Shown here: one piece after another, positions 59,401 to 64,000 of the stretch
How positions within the stretch are numbered: the first letter of the stretch is position 1
Layout: the number at the start of each line of letters is the position of its first letter
Assembly: GCA_963970005.1 (NCBI GenBank)
Contig: CAXAMN010021112.1
Location: forward strand, 81,122-145,121
DNA length: 64,000 bases
Direction of reading: 5' to 3'
Origin: Durusdinium trenchii
Lineage: Eukaryota; Sar; Dinophyceae; Suessiales; Symbiodiniaceae
Notes under the pieces: model-generated
What the model saw: only the letters and a program-made list of their open reading frames with translations
The model's database searches: none
What the model was told of the DNA's origin: nothing
Made by a program: the position numbers and the translations under genes

Positions 59401-59960
59401 CTCCGTTGTCCATATGTCCATATAGAATATGTTCTAAACTGCCAAGCGTTTATCGCAAGGCGAACGTCTCGAATCAACCAAACGCCACAGGAATGCCTAA
59501 AGAGGTTCCGCCAGGGCGCCCTGGTTGGAAGAAGCTGCTTCATCCTGCAAAGCAAGCAGCGATGAAGGAACCATCTCCCACCTTCTCCCCAATGTCTCCC
59601 CTGGAACCAGCGTTTCCAAAGCAAGGGCGTTTTTTTAGCTCAGTGGATCTCAGTGGTCAATGTTGGATGGACAATAAACCCCCAACACTCACTGGGCATA
59701 CCTAAAGCAACTCTGCAAGTACTTGCATGCAATTACGGTGTTTTTGTCTCCAACGAACAATCAGCGGCAAACGAAGTCCCTGATCTCTCGCAGCAAGCTC
59801 AATGCTGCCTTTTTTCCAACCATGGCGTATGCCATCAAAGCTCAAGGTCGATCGCGCGCGTCCCACCTCTCTTGAGGACGCAAAGGAAACGGATTCAAAC
59901 ATCAAAGCACATGCCGGACGACCAAGGTTTCTCGCAGAAAACTGACATCGAAGGAGGTCT

Positions 59961-60410
59961 TCATGCGGAACCATCACTACCGCGTGTCACGCAGCGGGCA
60001 CAAGGTCGACGGCAAAAAGAACCGGTGCCACCGCAGGTCTTGATCCGATGCCAGCATTCACCAGTAGGGGTCAGGTAGATGGGACCCTCATGTCGACTGC
60101 TCGAAGTCGTCTTGCAAATGCGGACAGCATCATTGGCTTGCATCAGCTCAAGGGTCAGGCGCTCACGTTCTTTCTTCAAAAGTTCCACAGCTTCAGTCAT
60201 TCCTTTCAGCTGCACTTCAATCTGCACCTTGTCATTCTTGAGCTCGAAGATCTCTGTCTCCTGCTTTCGCACCTTTAGTTCCAGCTCTGACTTTCCACTG
60301 CAGCTAAACAGGAGGCTGCAGCAAGTCCACACCAAGAAAACAATGCCGATGAAGCCGGCCACAAACATGAAATCAAAGCCATTGAAATGCCCGTCATCTA
60401 GAGGGGCTGC
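59961..60410 (-). CDS. C-terminal extension of the copia polyprotein: membrane segment, coiled coil, Cys-rich tail
   Basis: This is part of the same frame as the polyprotein, listed separately because copia polyproteins normally end soon after RNase H. Here about 200 residues follow the LSDGLTK motif. A Lys-rich stretch (about 1150-1175) leads to a hydrophobic segment (about 1206-1229, including FVAGFIGIVFLVWTCCSLLF). Next comes a heptad-like charged stretch (about 1231-1290, e.g. ELELKVRKQETEIFELKNDK). The tail (about 1301-1331) has five cysteines, starting PIYLTPTGECWH and ending in a CRRPCARC cluster. The hydrophobic length fits one transmembrane helix. I infer a membrane-anchored, oligomerising tail. 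It could be envelope-like in layout, or a captured host segment. No similarity to a named envelope protein is visible to me. Confidence 0.75.
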   Translation of the reverse strand, partial: AAPLDDGHFNGFDFMFVAGFIGIVFLVWTCCSLLFSCSGKSELELKVRKQETEIFELKNDKVQIEVQLKGMTEAVELLKKERERLTLELMQANDAVRICKTTSSSRHEGPIYLTPTGECWHRIKTCGGTGSFCRRPCARCVTRGSDGSA

Positions 60411-63400
60411 CTCAACAACTCCAGCTTCACTTGCCATGACCATCGCAACCAAGGTCTTGGCGATGTCCGACTTGGCGATCCGAGTCTCTGCCACTGTCTT
60501 GGCACGTTCTTCTTTTGTCTTCTTCTTCGAGGCTGTGAAGTTCTCATCAGCAATCAACTGAATGTAGCTGCCCTTGTAGCGCTCGACAAAATTCTGTCGT
60601 GCTCCGGTCTTTGTCAGACCGTCTGAAAGCTGGCGTTCCGAAGAAACCCATCGCCACTGGCAGCTCATGTCTCGAAGGAGGTCTTTGATGACCAAACTCT
60701 CGATCGCCACCCTTTTGTCTGTTGCAGACTGCACTGTCTCTCGGTGCACACTGTCGTACAAAGCCTTGCAATCTGTCACCATTGCAGAATCACCCTGCAA
60801 GTCGTCCTTCAGCTTCTGAAGTGTGCAGTCTGGCCTTTTGAGGATCTCCAAAAACGTTTTGCACATCAACAACTCTTCCAAGGCCGTTGCACACGATTGG
60901 CATTCAGCAGCAAGTGAACTGCGGCATACTCGAGGAACTTTGAACGAGCGCCAGGAAACAGTTGCAGCAGGTCGTTTATGACCTTTCAGCACGCTCTTAT
61001 CACAAGCCACGATGACGAAGCCACCTTGCGACGAGTGATCACTGCGCACACCAAAAGCTGCATCTGCATAGCAAACCAGGCACAGATTCTCCAGCGAGTT
61101 GTCGGTCTTCTTGTTCCTTGCATCAGGCCTTGCCAAAAACTTGAGGGTCACAGCTGCATTGGCCTTAGCGAACCTCAGGCTCTTGTTGAGCTCTCGAAGA
61201 TGAAAGACTTTGCCCTTGGGAACCTCACCTGCTTGAATGGACATAGAGGCGCAAAGAAAAGGAACTCCCTGAGTGGCTGGCCACTGCAAAGCACCAATCA
61301 GCCCACGTGCTGAGCTGAACTCTGAAGGGAGGATTGCATCATCATCTTTGCGACCACGGGCAATGTTCATGGGACAAATCTTCTTGAGGTATTCTTCATA
61401 GCTTACCTCAATGCCACTGTTTGTCTTCAAAATCACTCCACCACAATACTTCAGCGGCTGCTTCGGTGTCAACTCATCCCATTTGCCGAAGTTGAAGTCC
61501 TTTCGCAGGTGTTTCACGGCTTCACTGAACTCTGGATCATCAAGACTGCCGGTCAGCAGCATGTCGTCTACGTGCATGATGAGGAGGCCAATGAGTCTGC
61601 TGCTCTTGGATGCTGTCAGCATGAAGCAGCACTGATCCAAAGGGTGCTTTCGCCACCTCCTCTTGGTCAATCTTGAAGCCGCCTCCTCATACCAAAGCAA
61701 AGGGGCATCACAAAGACCATATGCACTTTTGCGCATCCTCATGTAGAGATGCTTGTTGTAGACATGCTTCTGGGCACCGTCAACAAGGGGCAAGCAATCC
61801 ATGGGAAGACGAACGATGAGAACTCGATCAAAGCCCTTCCCACTCAAGAAAGCTGCTTGCACATCTGCACAATAGACTTGCCAGTCCATCCAAACAGCTA
61901 CGGTGAGCAGAAAACATCGAGCCGTCCTGCCAGCTGTCGGTGCTGCCGTCTTCATGCTGAGGATGTCAGGGTCTTGAAAACCCCTCAGCACCAGTCTGGC
62001 TTTGGCCTTCCATCGAACCACTCCATTCTCTTCCTCCACCTTCTTCCAGGTCAACACCCATCGGGCGGTGATCACCCTTTTGTTCTTGATGGCATCTTCG
62101 ATCTCTCCAGTGAGTGCGAACTGCCACACTGAGTTGCTGAAGTATTGGTCAAGTTCTCGGCGCTTGCCGTCCACAAACTTGGCACGATCTTCAGGCTTCA
62201 GCTTTCGTTCATTGACTTCACCTTTTCTGATCGCAGCCATCATGACATCATCCATCTCAATGTGACCGTCAACAATGCGCCAACCAACTGGTGCATCACC
62301 TGGTAGTTGAGTCAGGAAAACTTCATCAATGATCAAATCATCATCATCTGGAACAGGAACTGACTCACCTGTCAAGTCGGTCACCATGCTCTCAGGAATG
62401 GATGCCATAGGTGCTGGTGCTTCCGAAGATGTGGCACGAGCTGCTTTCTCTGGTGGCTCTTCTGGAATTGGATGCTCTTCCAACTTTCTCTTTGGACTGA
62501 CAGGCTCTGGTAGTTCAGGGAGTTCAGAAGGAGCTGCCGTGGTGGTTGACTCTCTTCTTCTTGGTGTTCTTTCTCTTTCTCCGAGCTGGGGCAGGAAGAA
62601 CTGAACAACACCAGGAATTGCTGACGATGGTGCACCCTCTTGTTCCTCCTCCATTGGACCATCGCGAGGTTCACTGGCTGCAACTGAGGGAGTGTACTCG
62701 CCAGTGTCGATGTCTTCTCGAGGGTAGTCAGCATCAATGTCAACGTCATCACCATCCAGCTCATCAGCTTCACCAACATGGCCACTTTTCTTTAACTCAT
62801 CCTTGAACTGAGTGGTGCTTCGAGCTTTGAGATCAGCAAGGTCACGAAGAGCTGCATCTCTGTCTGCTGGCACTAGCATTCCAGTGTCTTCAACCATAGG
62901 TCGTACTTGTCGTTGGCCACAACGAATCAATGAAGTGCCATGACAAAGCCAGTAGACATTGACGTTCGGCTGCTCCTCTATGGCGACAATGCGAGCCGGC
63001 CCTTTCCATCCAGTCTTATGCAGCCTTCTCAAACTCTTCCTCCAGTACCACACACGCTGCCCAATTGACAAGTCCTCGTCCATCTCTGAAAACTTCTGAG
63101 TGAAAGCACGACGCAGCTTAGCATCAGAATCTGCAGAAATGAAAGCTTTTGCTGCTTGAGTGCGACGAGCTTGGACTTGGGCGAAAGCTCCTTGTTCATC
63201 GATGGCTTCTTGCGAGGGATTGAAGATCTCGCCTGACAAGCCGTGCACGTAAGTCATTGACTTGCCAAGAACCCACTGCTGTGGAGTAAAGCCACGATGA
63301 AAGCTCAGCTGGTTGATGCTGTGTGGGACATAGAGAGCTGCTTCCTTCAGGGCTGCAAGGTCATGTCGGCCGCATTGGTCCATGTACAGCTCGAGTGCTC

Positions 63401-64000
63401 TTCTCACCACTTGATGCTTTCTCTCAACAACACCAAGCCATGTGCGGTTTTCAGCTGGCTGAACTTCCAAACTGATGCCTCTCTGAGTGGCCCATTCTCT
63501 GACATGTTGACTGGACCAGCCTTTTGCCTCATCGATCCTGAGGATGCGTGGACATCCAAAGTGCTTGATCCATGCTCGCTCCATGCCCTTGGTGAACTCT
63601 TTGGCCTTCTCGGAGGTCAGGATGCGAATGGCACAGTAGCGAGTTGCATGATCTATGATCGTGAGGACACACTGCCTTCCAGTTGGTCGCTTTTCAGCCT
63701 TGTCCTTCTCCTTTCTCTTCGCAGCTGGAGTGCCAGGTGCAGGTTCACGAACTTTGACCATGCTGTCTTCACAAGAGATCCAATGGCTGTCCACCAAAAC
63801 ACGGTCGTTGAACTCAGTGCACTTCAGTCCAGATGCAGGAGGACTTTGCTTCGGAGGCTTCCGGGCATAGCAAAGAGGACAGGTGTAGTATCGAGCTGCT
63901 TGAAGCACATTGTCGGTTGCTTGAACTTCACGTAGCATGCGATGAAGAATCTCCCAGCCAGGATGACCGAGGTTCTTATGCAACCTTTGGACATATTCAA
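59961..64000 (-). mobile_element. Ty1/copia-type LTR retrotransposon, partial: integrase, reverse transcriptase, RNase H and C-terminal extension
   Basis: One open frame of over 1,340 codons, open to the right window edge, stop TGA at 59961-59963. Residues are counted from the TTG codon at 63983. Seen in order: an HHCC zinc motif (H2, H7, C35, C38); an integrase core with D65, D151 and E187, the last two 35 residues apart (DD35E); an acidic, Pro-rich linker (about 400-560); reverse transcriptase with DVQAAFLSG (D707) and the catalytic MHVDDMLLTG (D806, D807); RNase H with CYADAAFG (D974), SSLAAECQS (E1027) and TDCKALYDS (D1071), then LSDGLTK. Integrase before RT is the copia order. Known of the family: the polyprotein copies element RNA into DNA and inserts it in the nucleus. 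Gag and protease are expected beyond base 64000. No frameshift is visible, so the copy may be young. The LTRs cannot be identified because only one end is in view. Confidence 0.95.

Larger units (their letters stand above)
52273..59960. other. Region between repeat-gene exons and the copia element
   Basis: It holds the family-B element (53326), a fold-back element (55025) and TA microsatellites. Minus-strand exon hints: LNLRNTQPMQVAAGSLQAD (about 52905-52975), SLRQLKPAKEGTLAPV (about 54232-54283), GGQKAGLDQRLQKEMV (about 56935-56985), AIAGTVGRWDLATKTTGQQ (about 57935-57995). None has a settled boundary. The copia 3' LTR is expected just below 59961, but with only one end in view I cannot delimit it. 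Confidence 0.4.

Noticed and set aside
59862..59876. Polypurine tract of the copia element (AAGAGAGGTGGGA on minus)
   Set aside because: Plausible position about 85 bases past the stop, but no LTR start follows that I can recognise.

Overview
This is eukaryotic nuclear DNA, almost certainly from a dinoflagellate and probably of the Symbiodiniaceae type. Three things point there. A complete 22-nt dinoflagellate spliced-leader sequence lies in the genome on the minus strand (35323-35344). A Ty1/copia polyprotein of the divergent dinoflagellate sort fills the right end (59961-64000, minus). The rest is intron-rich, with many short exons, AG acceptors and a mix of GT and GC donors, interleaved with inverted-repeat elements, AT microsatellites and minisatellites. 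There are no bacterial-style operons.

The main structure is a series of very short coding pieces, all on the minus strand, spread from about 51.4 kb down to at least 12.6 kb and perhaps to 1.9 kb. Most are 27-126 bp. They encode variants of a repeat of about 22 residues, roughly K-A-[DN]-x-x-x-[VT]-P-[TS]-L-x-x-F-x-x-L with coiled-coil spacing. I read them as exons of one large repetitive protein gene. Between 51.4 and 45.9 kb, and across many later junctions, the exon phases can be made to agree with simple AG/GT or AG/GC boundaries. The boundaries are my reading by eye and some exons are certainly missing.

Inside what looks like one intron of that gene (31545-36510), on the same strand, lies an intron-free protein-coding relic. 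It begins with the spliced leader at 35344 and runs to 32478. It looks like a reverse-transcribed, trans-spliced mRNA. It is broken by at least three frame changes and encodes an unrecognised membrane protein.

The region 17.6-22.2 kb is different: imperfect tandem repeats, two long hairpins whose only mismatches are G-U compatible, a degenerate tRNA-Pro-like sequence, a long GCATTA-type minisatellite array, and decayed coding fragments on both strands. Elsewhere there are two small families of terminal-inverted-repeat (MITE-like) elements, several unique fold-back elements, a trinucleotide array (15.4-15.8 kb), a T-rich tract (44.9-45.3 kb) and a 10-base assembly gap (15969-15978).

At the right end the copia element runs off the window, so gag and protease lie beyond base 64000. 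Its polyprotein carries an unusual C-terminal extension after RNase H: a membrane segment, a coiled coil and a Cys-rich tail.
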